Assembly (NCBI RefSeq): GCF_002734285.1
Contig: NZ_NSEA01000005.1
Location: 62,001 to 126,000 of the forward strand
Reading direction: 5' to 3'
Length of the DNA: 64,000 nt
Origin: Fredinandcohnia onubensis
GTDB taxonomy: Bacteria > Bacillota > Bacilli > Bacillales > Bacillaceae_L
Shown here: piece after piece, positions 45,591 to 55,249 of the stretch
How positions within the stretch are numbered: the first letter of the stretch is position 1
Layout of the letters: each line of letters begins with the position of its first letter
Notes under the pieces: generated by a model
The model's input: only the letters and a program-made list of their open reading frames with translations
Told to the model about the DNA's origin: nothing
Database searches by the model: none
Made by a program: the position numbers and the translations under genes

Positions 45591-45720
45591 TTTTCCTGGA
45601 AAATGAAATTCTATTTATATGAAGAGCTTAATTAAAACAGAAGATGGGTCACCATTTCCGCTATTAACGGAAATCGAAAAATACGGTAAGATATTGAACA
45701 ATAATAACTTGATCTGATTA

Positions 45721-45750
45721 GGGCTGTCCGATGGATAGCTCTTTTTTTTA
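45721..45750 (+). terminator. Terminator of fucose cluster copy 1
   Basis: AGGGCTGTCC pairs with GGATAGCTCT around GAT, with two wobbles, followed by a long T-run. Confidence 0.8.
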
Positions 45751-45836
45751 TTGGATGTATTAGTGAATGAGATTGGCTGAACTTGTAAAATCTACTACTA
45801 AGCAGAAACGCATTAAATTCACAGGGGGTTTTTAAA

Positions 45837-46670
45837 ATGAAAAAACAGGTCTTTCTAATTTCCATCATCCTTACATTTGCTTTTATCCTAGTAGGATGTG
45901 GCGGCACTGATCAAGACAACAACAATGCGGATAAAGAAGAAAACAACGATACGGAACAAACGGGCTCTTTATTTGATGAAATCAAAGAAAATGGAGTACT
46001 TACAGTAGGAACAGAAGGCACGTATGCACCTTATACTTTCCATAATGAAGAGGATAAATTAACTGGCTATGACGTGGAAGTGATTAGAGAAGTTGCAAAG
46101 CGTATGGATCTTGAAGTGGAGTTCATGGAAACACAATGGGATTCAATGTTTGCTGGTTTAAATTCAAAACGATTTGATTTAATTGCCAACCAAGTGGGGA
46201 TTAATGAAGACCGTCTCGCTAATTATGAATTTTCAGAACCATATACCTATTCCTCAGCTGTTCTGGTTGTACCAAAGGATAATAGTGATATAGCTTCGTT
46301 TGAGGACTTAAAAGGTAGAAAAGCTGCGCAATCTTTGACAAGTAATTACGGTGCAATCGCTCAAGAAAGTGGCGCTGAAATCGTAGGTGTAGAAGGGCTC
46401 GCTCAGTCGATTGAATTGATTAAGCAAGGCCGTGCGGAAGCTACTGTTAATGATAAGCTTGCAGTCCTTGATTATATAAAATCACAAGGTGATGAGAGTA
46501 TTAAAATTGCAGCTGAGTCTGATGATGTTTCAGAAATGGCTTTTACTTTTAATAAAGGGAACGAAGACTTGGTAAAGGCCATTAACGAACAGTTGGCTGC
46601 AATGAAGGAAGATGGGACATTAGCAAAAATTTCGCAGGAATGGTTTGGTGAAGATGTTTCTACAAAATAG
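45837..46670 (+). CDS. Amino-acid-type ABC substrate-binding lipoprotein (family 3)
   Basis: 277 aa. Lipobox LVGC (Cys21), acidic linker, then a family-3 binding domain: [30 protein letters not shown] and [13 protein letters not shown]. Resembles Bacillus cystine/polar amino-acid binders (TcyA/TcyJ-like); the ligand is not certain. First of three importer genes in tight order. Confidence 0.88.
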   Translation: MKKQVFLISIILTFAFILVGCGGTDQDNNNADKEENNDTEQTGSLFDEIKENGVLTVGTEGTYAPYTFHNEEDKLTGYDVEVIREVAKRMDLEVEFMETQWDSMFAGLNSKRFDLIANQVGINEDRLANYEFSEPYTYSSAVLVVPKDNSDIASFEDLKGRKAAQSLTSNYGAIAQESGAEIVGVEGLAQSIELIKQGRAEATVNDKLAVLDYIKSQGDESIKIAAESDDVSEMAFTFNKGNEDLVKAINEQLAAMKEDGTLAKISQEWFGEDVSTK

Positions 46671-46716
46671 CCTAATTTTCACGATTACTGCCAATATGGA
46701 GGGATGGGAGTTATTT

Positions 46717-47358
46717 ATGAACTCCCTTCCCTCCATGCTTTCTGGAGCGATTCAATATACGATTCCACTCACACTTATATCATTTATAGGTGGACTTATA
46801 CTTGCTTTGCTCACAGCAATCATGAGATTGTCCAAATCTAAACTCATTCAGATTCCGGCTATTATCTATGTTTCAGCGATTCGCGGAACGCCTTTACTTG
46901 TCCAATTATTTATTATTTTTTACGGACTTCCCAATATTGGAGTCAATATTGACCCTTTCCCGAGTGCAGCCATCGCGTTTATTTTAAATGTTGGCGCCTA
47001 TGCATCAGAAATTATTCGTGCATCCATTTTATCAATACCAAAAGGACAATGGGAAGCTGCGTTTACAATTGGAATGACAAGATGGACAGCCTTAAGGCGC
47101 ATCATTCTCCCGCAAGCAGCAAGGGTCTCCGTACCACCGCTGTCAAATTCATTTATCAGCCTTGTAAAAGATACATCTTTAGCTTCATTAGTGCTAGTGG
47201 CTGAATTATTTCGTAAAGCCCAGGAAATTGCAGCTAGGACGTACGATTTCCTTCTTTTATATTTGGAAGCTGCACTCATTTATTGGGCAATTTGTTTCAT
47301 TTTATCACTTATTCAGGAAGTACTCGAACGAAGGTTGAGTCGTCATGTCTTAAAGTAA
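46717..47358 (+). CDS. Amino-acid-type ABC permease (HisM/TcyB family)
   Basis: About 213 aa with five membrane helices. ATG 46717 is chosen: GGAGGGATGGGAG lies just upstream and the usual N-terminus follows. An open frame from 46645 overlaps the previous gene without a ribosome site. The EAA-type loop is [25 protein letters not shown] ([18 protein letters not shown] core), and [12 protein letters not shown] is typical of this family. Confidence 0.87.
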   Translation: MNSLPSMLSGAIQYTIPLTLISFIGGLILALLTAIMRLSKSKLIQIPAIIYVSAIRGTPLLVQLFIIFYGLPNIGVNIDPFPSAAIAFILNVGAYASEIIRASILSIPKGQWEAAFTIGMTRWTALRRIILPQAARVSVPPLSNSFISLVKDTSLASLVLVAELFRKAQEIAARTYDFLLLYLEAALIYWAICFILSLIQEVLERRLSRHVLK

Positions 47359-47371
47359 AAGGGGTGAGGAT

Positions 47372-48121
47372 ATGTTTTTATCTGTTAAGGGCTTGGCAAA
47401 ATCTTTTGGTGAAAATGAAGTGTTAAAAGATATTGATCTTGAGATTAATAAAGGGGAAGTCGTCTCCATTATTGGCCCATCCGGATCAGGAAAAACAACG
47501 ATGCTCCGTTGCTTTAATGGTCTTGAACAACCGGATAAAGGATTTTTTCAGTTTGAAGATGGATTATCCATTAACTTTGCAGGAAAGTTAAGGAAACAGG
47601 ACATCATTAGATTAAGCAGAAAATCAGGGATGGTTTTTCAATCCTATAACCTTTTTCCACATAAAACAGCTCTTCAAAATGTAATGGAAGGCCCATTGAT
47701 TGTCCAAAAAAGAAATAAGACGGAAGTTAGAAGGGAGGCAGTAGATTTACTAGAAAAGGTTGGATTAAAGGAGAAAATGGATTTATATCCTGACCAATTA
47801 TCTGGCGGACAGCAACAGCGGGTAGGAATCGCAAGGGCATTAGCGCTGAAGCCGGAGTTGCTCTTATTCGATGAACCAACATCGGCCTTAGATCCAGAAC
47901 TAATTGGAGAAGTGTTGAAGGTAATGAAGGATCTGGCTAATGAAAATTGGACCATGATTATTGTCACTCATGAAATCCAATTTGCTGGTGAAATCTCAGA
48001 TAAAGTCCTGTTTATGGATGGAGGGTATGTTGTCGAACAAGGCAAACCTGATGCTGTATTAAAAACTCCAAAGGAAGAACGGACGAAACAGTTCTTACAA
48101 CGAATCTTAAATCCCACTTAA
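47372..48121 (+). CDS. Amino-acid-type ABC ATP-binding protein (GlnQ/TcyC family)
   Basis: 249 aa. Walker A GPSGSGKTT, Q-loop VFQSYNLFPHKTALQN, signature LSGGQQQR, Walker B LLLFDEPTSALD and the H-loop in IIVTHEIQFA. Energises the importer formed with the two preceding genes. GGGGTGAGG precedes the ATG. Confidence 0.9.
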   Translation: MFLSVKGLAKSFGENEVLKDIDLEINKGEVVSIIGPSGSGKTTMLRCFNGLEQPDKGFFQFEDGLSINFAGKLRKQDIIRLSRKSGMVFQSYNLFPHKTALQNVMEGPLIVQKRNKTEVRREAVDLLEKVGLKEKMDLYPDQLSGGQQQRVGIARALALKPELLLFDEPTSALDPELIGEVLKVMKDLANENWTMIIVTHEIQFAGEISDKVLFMDGGYVVEQGKPDAVLKTPKEERTKQFLQRILNPT

Positions 48122-48201
48122 AAAACGCTTGTATAGAATCTAGTTGAGATAGGGAAATTAATACCGTAATGCTTTTCTTAACTACATAGGTGGTGTTAAG
48201 T

Positions 48202-48798
48202 ATGGGCTTTTTAGACAAATTATTTGGCAAAAATACAGCAACGGAGGAACCACAAATGACAGATGAAAAATTAAACATCGGGATTATTTTAAGTAGTACA
48301 CGAGAAGGTCGAGTTAGTCCACAGGTTGGAGAATGGGTAAAGGGTTATGGTGATAAGAAAGGGAATGCAAATTACGAAATCGTAGATATTAAAGAGTATG
48401 ATTTACCTTTCTTAGGAACAGGTGATGCACCTGGAATTGCAAAATGGAATGAGAAATTAGCAAGCCTTGATGGATTTATCTTTGTTGTGGCAGAGTACAA
48501 TCACAGTATCACAGGAGCATTAAAAAATGCGATGGATTTAGCTCGTGAAGCATGGTACAACAAATCAGCTGGAATCGTTAGCTATGGTTCAACTGGTGGT
48601 GCACGTGCAGCGGAACATTTACGTGGAATCTGTGGTGAATTAAACATTGCAGATGTACGTACTCATCCAACGTTATCACTTTTCCTAGATTTTGAAAATG
48701 GTACGGATTTTAAACCACAAAATATTCATGACGATAATATGAACATGCTGTTAGACCAAGTCGTTTCTTGGGGTAAAGCATTAAAAACAGTACGATAA
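48202..48798 (+). CDS. NADPH-dependent FMN reductase
   Basis: Flavodoxin-fold reductase that supplies reduced flavin. GIILSSTREGRVSPQVGEWV is the flavin-phosphate loop, and AEYNHSITGALKNAMDLAREAW and GSTGGARAAEHLRGI are family hallmarks. Two starts each have a ribosome site: ATG 48202 (AGGTGGTG upstream) gives an extra amphipathic segment, MGFLDKLFGKN, while ATG 48256 (GGAGGAA seven bases upstream) gives the standard N-terminus. It follows an amino-acid importer, which recalls sulfur-compound operons of Bacillus, but the partner enzyme is not known. Confidence 0.85.
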   Translation: MGFLDKLFGKNTATEEPQMTDEKLNIGIILSSTREGRVSPQVGEWVKGYGDKKGNANYEIVDIKEYDLPFLGTGDAPGIAKWNEKLASLDGFIFVVAEYNHSITGALKNAMDLAREAWYNKSAGIVSYGSTGGARAAEHLRGICGELNIADVRTHPTLSLFLDFENGTDFKPQNIHDDNMNMLLDQVVSWGKALKTVR

Positions 48799-48807
48799 GA
48801 TAACAAA

Positions 48808-48842
48808 GAAGCAACGTCTATAAAAAAGGCGTTGCTTTTTAG
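48808..48842 (+). terminator. Terminator after the FMN reductase gene
   Basis: AAGCAACG pairs with CGTTGCTT around a 13-base loop, followed by a T-run. Confidence 0.75.
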
Positions 48843-48894
48843 TTTGCCATTTTTCTAAATCTTAAAAATCATATCTAAACAACTCCATCTAACT

Positions 48895-48902
48895 GGTATA
48901 AT
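48895..48902 (+). promoter_or_regulatory. Extended -10 promoter of the M20 hydrolase gene
   Basis: TGGTATAAT is an extended -10 (TGnTATAAT), with no good -35 at 17 bases. It lies 42 bases before the ATG at 48944. Confidence 0.5.
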
Positions 48903-48943
48903 ATTGATAGAATCTTGAATGACAGGACGGGAGATATATCAGC

Positions 48944-50182
48944 ATGGATCGTATTGAAAGATATCAAGTACTTTTTAATAAAATCAATCAATATAACTCT
49001 GGTGAAAAAGGAATAACTAGAATTGCCTATACGAATGAAGAACAAACTTGTACACATGCTTTTATGCGGATGTGTAAAACTGAAGGATTAGAAATCAGTA
49101 TGGACCAATGCGGAAATGTAATTGCTAGGAGAGAAGGAAAAAACAAGGATTTACCGCCAGTTATAATGGGCTCCCATCTAGATACAGTCTATCAGGGTGG
49201 AAAATATGACGGGGTAGTGGGTGTTACAGCTGCATTGGAAGTTGTAAAAAGGCTCAATGAAAAAGGAATTGAAACCGCTCACCCAATTGAGATTGTTTCA
49301 TTTGCCTGTGAGGAATCTGCTAGATTCGGCGTTTCTACTGTAGGAAGTAAGGCGATGTCTGGACGATTTGATAAAGAGAAATTTAGACATTTAAAAGATC
49401 GTGATGGAATTACAATGGAAGAGGCTCTTTCATTATGTGCGCTTGATATTGATAGTGTCGAAGAAGCTAGTAGAGAAAATGAAGAAATAAAAGCATTCTT
49501 TGAATTGCATGTAGAGCAAGGTCCAGTTTTAATGAACAATAATAAAAATATTGGGATTGTGACGGGAATTGCTGCATCGGTAAGGTTGTTTATTAAAATT
49601 AAAGGAACCGCCTCACATTCTGGAACAACCCCAATGCATATGAGAAAAGATGCCCTATTAGGGGCGTCCGAGATAGCGCTAGAATTAGAGAAAATCGCCA
49701 AGGAAGAACAACAATATGGAACAGTTGCCACTGTTGGTGTCATGGATATTCATGCAGGTGCAATGAATGTGGTACCAGGTGAAGTGGATATTAAGGTTGA
49801 TATCCGATCAACCTCCGTAGAGTCAAGACAAAGCGTTTTAGACCATTTACATAAAACGATACAAGCCTTGGAAACTAATAGACAGCTTGAAATAGTGAGC
49901 AATGAAATCATAAGTGAAGAACCGGTTTTACTCTCTAAAGAAATTAATGATATTACAGAATCCATTTGTGAGAGCTTAAATCTTTCCTATCAAAAGATGG
50001 CAAGTGGGGCAGGACATGATGCGATGAATATGACCAAGCTATGTCCAACGGGTTTAATTTTTGTACCTTCCGTAGATGGACTAAGCCACCATCCGGACGA
50101 GTATACCGAGCTTAAAGACATCATGATTGGGATTGACGTGCTGGAAGAGCTAATACTTCATTACTCAGTCAAGGTGGATTAG
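48944..50182 (+). CDS. M20-family amidohydrolase (N-carbamoylase/allantoate amidohydrolase type)
   Basis: 412 aa. Metal-binding motifs appear in order: GSHLDTV (His-Asp), YDGVVGV, CEESARFG (Glu-Glu), ELHVEQGPVL (His) and a final HHPDEYT near the C-terminus; GTASHSGTTPM marks the dimerisation domain. The family hydrolyses carbamoyl or other amide bonds of N-substituted amino acids or ureides. The closest context is the upstream amino-acid importer, so an imported N-substituted amino acid is a plausible substrate. Confidence 0.88.
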   Translation: MDRIERYQVLFNKINQYNSGEKGITRIAYTNEEQTCTHAFMRMCKTEGLEISMDQCGNVIARREGKNKDLPPVIMGSHLDTVYQGGKYDGVVGVTAALEVVKRLNEKGIETAHPIEIVSFACEESARFGVSTVGSKAMSGRFDKEKFRHLKDRDGITMEEALSLCALDIDSVEEASRENEEIKAFFELHVEQGPVLMNNNKNIGIVTGIAASVRLFIKIKGTASHSGTTPMHMRKDALLGASEIALELEKIAKEEQQYGTVATVGVMDIHAGAMNVVPGEVDIKVDIRSTSVESRQSVLDHLHKTIQALETNRQLEIVSNEIISEEPVLLSKEINDITESICESLNLSYQKMASGAGHDAMNMTKLCPTGLIFVPSVDGLSHHPDEYTELKDIMIGIDVLEELILHYSVKVD

Positions 50183-50242
50183 TATTCTAAACTATTTGTC
50201 ATAGGAACATGTGTCTTTTCCACAATAATAGGAGGGATAAGA

Positions 50243-51337
50243 GTGGTACATTATGGTATGAATTACGCGCCAAAGGGAAAACCCAATCCTGTTGTGAAAA
50301 AAGGGGAGTTTATAATTGCAGCAGCCTGTCTTGATCATGGACATATTTACGGAATGTGCAATGGACTAATTGAGGCAGGTGCTACATTAAAATGGGTGTA
50401 TGACCCCGATCCCCTAAAAGTAGCTAAGTTTTTGGAAACTTTCCCTGAAGTAATGCAAGCTGAGTCTTTAGATCAAATTTTATCAGATACTAGTGTTCGG
50501 CTTGTGGCTGGTGCAGCGATTCCTTCACAACGAAGTGAACTTGGTATCCAGGTAATGAATGCAGGAAAAGATTATTTTACAGACAAAACACCCTTTACTA
50601 CATTAAAACAATTGGAAGAAGCAAAGGAAGTTGTAGAACAAACTGGCCAAAAGTACATGGTGTATTATAGTGAGCGTCTTCATGTTGAGGGAGCTGTATT
50701 TGCTGGTGATTTAATCAAAAATGGTGCAATTGGACGTGTCATTCAGGTGACTGGTTTCGGCCCACACCGATTAAATGCATCTAGCCGACCAGAATGGTTT
50801 TTTAAAAGAGAACAATATGGTGGAATTTTATGTGATATTGGCTCTCATCAAATCGAACAATTTTTATACTATACGGGTTGTCAGGATGCAAAGGTGTTGC
50901 ATAGTAAGATAGCGAACTATCATCACCAACAGTATCCGGAATTAGACGATTTTGGAGATGCTACATTGGTTGGAGATAATGGGGCAACAAATTACTTCCG
51001 AGTAGATTGGTTTACTCCTGACGGATTAAGGACCTGGGGTGATGGGAGAATCTTTATTACTGGTACAGAAGGAACAATTGAAATCAGGAAATACATCGAT
51101 CTGGCACGTGAGAATAATGGAAATCACGTCTATTTAGTCAATCAGGATGGAGAGCAGTATTTCAATGTGTCCGGTAAGGTTGGATATCCGTTCTTCGGGG
51201 AGTTCATCTTAGATTGCTTGAACCGTACCGAAATAGCCATGACTCAGACTCATGCCTTTAGAGCAGCGGAGCTATGCTTGCGGGCGCAAGAGCAAGCAAT
51301 TGACATTTATAGAAATGAGCAATTGAAGATGGGATGA
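50243..51337 (+). CDS. Gfo/Idh/MocA-family oxidoreductase
   Basis: 364 aa. N-terminal Rossmann domain without the standard GxGxxG start (IIAAACLDHGHIYGMCNGL instead), the conserved lysine motif YFTDKTPFTT replacing EKP, and the C-terminal sheet domain with GGILCDIGSHQIEQFLYYTG. An NAD(P)-dependent sugar or cyclitol dehydrogenase is most likely; the substrate is unknown. GGAGGG lies six bases before GTG 50243. It stands between the M20 hydrolase and lutR, with no clear link to either. Confidence 0.85.
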   Translation: MVHYGMNYAPKGKPNPVVKKGEFIIAAACLDHGHIYGMCNGLIEAGATLKWVYDPDPLKVAKFLETFPEVMQAESLDQILSDTSVRLVAGAAIPSQRSELGIQVMNAGKDYFTDKTPFTTLKQLEEAKEVVEQTGQKYMVYYSERLHVEGAVFAGDLIKNGAIGRVIQVTGFGPHRLNASSRPEWFFKREQYGGILCDIGSHQIEQFLYYTGCQDAKVLHSKIANYHHQQYPELDDFGDATLVGDNGATNYFRVDWFTPDGLRTWGDGRIFITGTEGTIEIRKYIDLARENNGNHVYLVNQDGEQYFNVSGKVGYPFFGEFILDCLNRTEIAMTQTHAFRAAELCLRAQEQAIDIYRNEQLKMG

Positions 51338-51402
51338 AAATTACCTCATTTGAATAAAATTCAGATTTTACATGAATGAAATTATGTACCGGAGGATCAA
51401 CT

Positions 51403-52125
51403 ATGGAATACAAAAAAATCAAACCGAAAAAAATCTATGAAGAGGTTGCGGATACATTACAGGAAGCAATTCGTTCTGGGAAGCTTAAACCTGGAACAAA
51501 GCTAGAATCTGTTCAACAGCTAGCTGAAAGTTTTCAGGTCGGACGTTCAGCTATTCGTGAAGCATTAACTGCACTAAAAGCTATGGGATTAATTGAAATG
51601 CGCCAAGGAGAAGGAACATATGTAAAGGAATTCCAAGCAGAGGATCTTACATTCCCATTAGCAACAGCTATGTTAATGAATCAACAGGACGTCATGCATC
51701 TTCTTGAAATACGAAAAATAATCGAAACAGGGACAGCTGCAACAGCAGCGAAGAAGCACACTTCTGAGGACCTAGAAAAATTGGAAACAGCGCTTAATGG
51801 CATGAAAGCAGCATTAGGTAATGAGGAGTTAGGAGAAACAGCCGACCTCCAGTTTCATCTTGCCATTTCAGAAGCCACCCAAAACCCAATGCTAACGAAT
51901 TTATTATTGAACGTTTCAGATCTCATGCAAGAAACAATGAAAGAAACACGAAGAATCACCATATTTTCAAAAGAAAAAACGACAGAGCGATTATACAATG
52001 AACATCTTGCTATATATGAAGCGATTGTAGCAAGAAATGAAGAAGGTGCACGAAGCACAATGATAACACATCTTAATAATGTCGAGGAAACCTTAGCGGA
52101 ATTCTTTAAAGAATCTCTAAAATAG
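51403..52125 (+). CDS. lutR: GntR/FadR-type regulator, probable lactate-utilisation repressor
   Basis: About 240 aa. Winged helix-turn-helix (YEEVADTLQEAIRSGKLKPG...FQVGRSAIREALTAL) and a C-terminal FCD domain with its metal-site residues (LQFHLAISEATQNPM, ending in the NEHLAIYEAI histidine). ATG 51403 has GGAGGAT upstream; the open frame extends to 51376 without a site. It lies directly upstream of lutABC and a perfect palindrome of GntR type, so L-lactate-responsive repression is likely. Confidence 0.83.
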   Translation: MEYKKIKPKKIYEEVADTLQEAIRSGKLKPGTKLESVQQLAESFQVGRSAIREALTALKAMGLIEMRQGEGTYVKEFQAEDLTFPLATAMLMNQQDVMHLLEIRKIIETGTAATAAKKHTSEDLEKLETALNGMKAALGNEELGETADLQFHLAISEATQNPMLTNLLLNVSDLMQETMKETRRITIFSKEKTTERLYNEHLAIYEAIVARNEEGARSTMITHLNNVEETLAEFFKESLK

Positions 52126-52170
52126 TCTTTAATAACATGGGAAAAGGTAGTAACATTGTTTTTAATGATA

Positions 52171-52187
52171 AGGTCATCAGATGACCT
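52171..52187. promoter_or_regulatory. Palindromic operator upstream of lutA
   Basis: AGGTCATCAGATGACCT is a perfect palindrome with one central base, in the gap between lutR and lutA and 35 bases before the lutA ATG. The GGTCATC...GATGACC form suits a FadR/LldR-type GntR regulator; LutR is the obvious candidate. Confidence 0.65.
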
Positions 52188-52221
52188 GTTCACTTGTTTT
52201 GTTGAAGGGGGAGAATCAAAA

Positions 52222-52941
52222 ATGAAAGTCACATTATTTGCCACCTGTCTTATCGATATGTTTCAAACAAATGTGGGAAAAGCGACGGTTGAGCTACTTG
52301 AGCATCTCGGTTGTGAAGTGGAGTTTCCGGAAGGCCAGGTGTGCTGCGGACAGCCTGCCTATAATAGCGGGTATGTAGAAGAAACGAAGAAAGCCATGAA
52401 AAAAATGATTGAAACCTTCGAGAATGCGAAATACATCGTTTGTCCATCTGGCTCTTGTGCCAACATGTTCCATGAGTACAAGGATATATTTAAAGGAGAT
52501 CCAGTATGGGAACCGAAGGCAATTGAACTTGCGAAGAAGACGTATGAATTAACGCAATTTATTGTTGAGGTACTAGAAATTACAGATGTCGGTTCAACTT
52601 TCAAAGGAAAAGTAACCTACCATACATCCTGCCATATGACGCGACTATTAGGCGTTAAGGAACCGCCTATTAAACTATTAAAAAATATTGATGGTGTTGA
52701 ATATGTAGAGCTGCCAGGCAAGGAGAATTGCTGTGGTTTCGGTGGAACCTTTTCTGTAAAAATGGGCCGGATATCTGAGAAGATGGTTGATGAGAAAGTA
52801 CAATGTGTCGAAACAACAGAAGCTGACTACCTGATTGGTGCAGACGCTGGCTGCCTTATGAACATTGGCGGAAGAATCAACCGAATCGGAAAACCAATAG
52901 AAGTTTTACATATTGCAGAAGTGCTAAACTATCGAAACTAA
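52222..52941 (+). CDS. lutA: L-lactate utilisation Fe-S protein LutA
   Basis: About 239 aa, two CCG domains. Cysteine motifs [12 protein letters not shown] and later [10 protein letters not shown] bind the iron-sulfur cofactor, with further cysteines in CPSGSCANM and HTSCHMTR. Part of the LutABC complex that oxidises L-lactate to pyruvate. ATG 52222 has GGGGGAG upstream and gives the standard start MKVTLFATC; the frame open from 52156 runs through the operator. Confidence 0.92.
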   Translation: MKVTLFATCLIDMFQTNVGKATVELLEHLGCEVEFPEGQVCCGQPAYNSGYVEETKKAMKKMIETFENAKYIVCPSGSCANMFHEYKDIFKGDPVWEPKAIELAKKTYELTQFIVEVLEITDVGSTFKGKVTYHTSCHMTRLLGVKEPPIKLLKNIDGVEYVELPGKENCCGFGGTFSVKMGRISEKMVDEKVQCVETTEADYLIGADAGCLMNIGGRINRIGKPIEVLHIAEVLNYRN

Positions 52942-52954
52942 AGGGGGGATAAAC

Positions 52955-54382
52955 ATGGCATTAAAAACTAGTAACGAACCATTTAAAACTCGTGTTCAAA
53001 AGGAAGTGCAAAACTCTTTCATGAGAGGTGCGGTCTCAAAAGCTCAAGAAACTATTCAAGGAAGAAAGCAAACTGTTACAGACGAATTGGGAAACTGGGA
53101 GGAGTGGCGTAACCATGGGGAGGAAATTCGACAGCACGTCCTTGAAAATCTTGATTATTATCTCTATCAATTAAGCGAGCAGGTCGCAAACCGAGGTGGA
53201 CATGTATTCTTTGCCCAAACGGCAGAAGAGGCAAGTACATATATAAGTGACCTTGCGAAAAAGAAGGAAGCAAAGCATGTCGTCAAGGCAAAATCAATGG
53301 TGACGGAAGAAATCAGTCTAAATCAAAAACTCGAGGAAGCGGGTTGCCGAGTCATTGAAACGGACCTTGGCGAATATATCCTGCAAATGGATGACCATGA
53401 TCCACCATCTCATATTGTTGTTCCAGCTTTGCATAAAAATAAAGAACAAATTCGTGATGTATTTGCAAATAAAATGGACTATAAGAATTCGGAAAAGCCT
53501 GAGGAACTTGCATTATTTGCTAGAGAATCATTACGCCAAGAGTTTTTACAAGCAGATATGGGGATTACAGGATGTAACTTTGCGGTTGCAGAGACAGGCT
53601 CTATTACTCTCGTTACAAATGAAGGAAATGCCGACCTTGTAGCTGCACTTCCAAAAACACAGGTTGTAGTAATGGGAATGGAGCGTCTAGTTCCAACATT
53701 CGAAGAAATGGAAGTACTAGTTGGAATGCTAACAAGAAGTGCGGTAGGTCAAAAATTAACCAGCTATATTACGACATTAACAGGTCCACGTGAAGAAGGA
53801 GATGTCGATGGTCCAGAAGACTTCCATCTCGTTATTGTGGATAACGGTCGTTCCAATATCCTTGGTACTGAATTCCAATCTGTTTTACAATGCATTCGCT
53901 GTGCTGCTTGTATCAATGTTTGTCCGGTTTATCGCCATGTAGGCGGTCATTCCTACGGTTCAATTTATCCTGGTCCAATTGGAGTTGTGTTAACACCATT
54001 GCTCGGAGGTTATGATGAACACAAGGAGCTGCCTTACGCATCAACTCTTTGTGGCGCATGTACAGACGCATGTCCAGTAAAAATACCACTTCATCAGTTG
54101 ATTCATAAGCATCGTGAGGTTATCGTGGAGCGGGAAGGTCGCGCACCTATTTCTGAAAAACTATTAATGAAGGCATTTGGTTTCGGAGCGTCATCACCAT
54201 CCCTTTATCAAATGGGTTCAAAACTTGCGCCAACCTTAACAAAACCAATGACTCAAGGTGACAAAATTACAAAGGGAGTGGGCATGTTAAAGGAATGGAC
54301 GGATGTACGTGATTTTCCTGCGCCAAACAAAGAGAGATTTAGAGATTGGTTTAAAAATCGTGAAAAAGGAGGCGTTGAGTAA
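52955..54382 (+). CDS. lutB: L-lactate utilisation Fe-S protein LutB
   Basis: 475 aa. An N-terminal LUD-type region ([20 protein letters not shown]) precedes two ferredoxin-like cysteine clusters, [19 protein letters not shown] and [14 protein letters not shown]. It transfers electrons within the lactate-oxidising complex. AAGGGGGG precedes the ATG. It overlaps lutC by one base. Confidence 0.94.
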   Translation: MALKTSNEPFKTRVQKEVQNSFMRGAVSKAQETIQGRKQTVTDELGNWEEWRNHGEEIRQHVLENLDYYLYQLSEQVANRGGHVFFAQTAEEASTYISDLAKKKEAKHVVKAKSMVTEEISLNQKLEEAGCRVIETDLGEYILQMDDHDPPSHIVVPALHKNKEQIRDVFANKMDYKNSEKPEELALFARESLRQEFLQADMGITGCNFAVAETGSITLVTNEGNADLVAALPKTQVVVMGMERLVPTFEEMEVLVGMLTRSAVGQKLTSYITTLTGPREEGDVDGPEDFHLVIVDNGRSNILGTEFQSVLQCIRCAACINVCPVYRHVGGHSYGSIYPGPIGVVLTPLLGGYDEHKELPYASTLCGACTDACPVKIPLHQLIHKHREVIVEREGRAPISEKLLMKAFGFGASSPSLYQMGSKLAPTLTKPMTQGDKITKGVGMLKEWTDVRDFPAPNKERFRDWFKNREKGGVE

Positions 54383-55098
54383 TGAAAGGAACGATTCAAA
54401 ATCGAGACGCCTTCCTCGACCAAATTGCAAAACAACTTGGTAGGGAACGAAAAAGAACGTTAACAGCACCTGTGTGGAAACATAACCCACAGGAAGAAGT
54501 GTTAAAGGATGCAACAGAGGATGAGCTCGTAGAAGTTTTGAAGCTTCAATGTACAAAAATCCACACTGAACTCATCGTGTCGTCAAAGGCCACACTATCG
54601 GAAGACTTGGAGAAGAAAATTGAAGACGTTGGAAGTGGTCCAATCGTTACATGGAAAGACGAACGCTTTGAAAAATTTGGCCTACAGCCACTAATAAAAG
54701 AAAAACTCCCTTCAAAACAGGCAGATGTGTTCGAGTGGAATCCTGACTTAGGAAAAGAAAATATCTCAAAAGCTGAACAAGCAAACATTGGAATTACCAT
54801 AAGTGAAATTACATTAGCCGAATCCGGTACAGTCGTGCTATATAGTGGACCAAATCGTGGAAGAACAATCAGCTTCTTGCCTACACACTCCATCGTAATC
54901 GTCCCAAAAAGTACGATTGTCCCACGGATGACCCAGGCTGCCAAGCTCATCCGCGAAAAAGTCAAAAACCGTGAGCAGGTTCCTTCTGCGATCAACTTTA
55001 TCACTGGACCAAGCAACTCAGCGGACATTGAGATGAATCTTGTTGTTGGTGTGCATGGGCCAGTTAAGGTTACATATATATTGGTGGAGGATATGTGA
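54382..55098 (+). CDS. lutC: L-lactate utilisation protein LutC
   Basis: 238 aa LUD domain, third member of LutABC. Ends with the family pattern INFITGPSNSADIEMNLVVG and GVHGPVKVTYIL. Its ATG overlaps the lutB stop (TAATG). A hairpin with arms AACCTGTAAG (55122-55131) and CTTACAGGTT (55161-55170) follows and probably ends the operon. Confidence 0.93.
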   Translation: MKGTIQNRDAFLDQIAKQLGRERKRTLTAPVWKHNPQEEVLKDATEDELVEVLKLQCTKIHTELIVSSKATLSEDLEKKIEDVGSGPIVTWKDERFEKFGLQPLIKEKLPSKQADVFEWNPDLGKENISKAEQANIGITISEITLAESGTVVLYSGPNRGRTISFLPTHSIVIVPKSTIVPRMTQAAKLIREKVKNREQVPSAINFITGPSNSADIEMNLVVGVHGPVKVTYILVEDM

Positions 55099-55121
55099 GT
55101 AATAGTTTATTTATAATTTGT

Positions 55122-55180
55122 AACCTGTAAGTTTTTAGTAACAAAGATTATGTTTCTAAGCTTACAGGTTTATTTCTCTT
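55122..55180 (+). terminator. Probable terminator of lutABC
   Basis: 10-bp perfect arms (55122-55131 with 55161-55170) around a 29-base loop, followed by TTATTTCTCTTT. Confidence 0.55.
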
Positions 55181-55249
55181 TGATTTGTTATAAATTGTAT
55201 TCCTGCACCCACACATTTATTAATTAAGATAGTGAGATAATGATGATGT

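Noticed and set aside
45619-45717. 32-codon frame MKSLIKTEDGSPFPLLTEIE onward after fucU
   Set aside because: It has no ribosome site and no known family; probably chance or a minor remnant.
49279-49743. 154-aa minus-strand frame inside the M20 hydrolase gene
   Set aside because: The forward frame has every metal-site motif; the reverse frame has no start signal or features.
54546-55028. 160-aa minus-strand frame inside lutC
   Set aside because: The forward frame is a clear LUD-domain protein; the reverse frame is a shadow.
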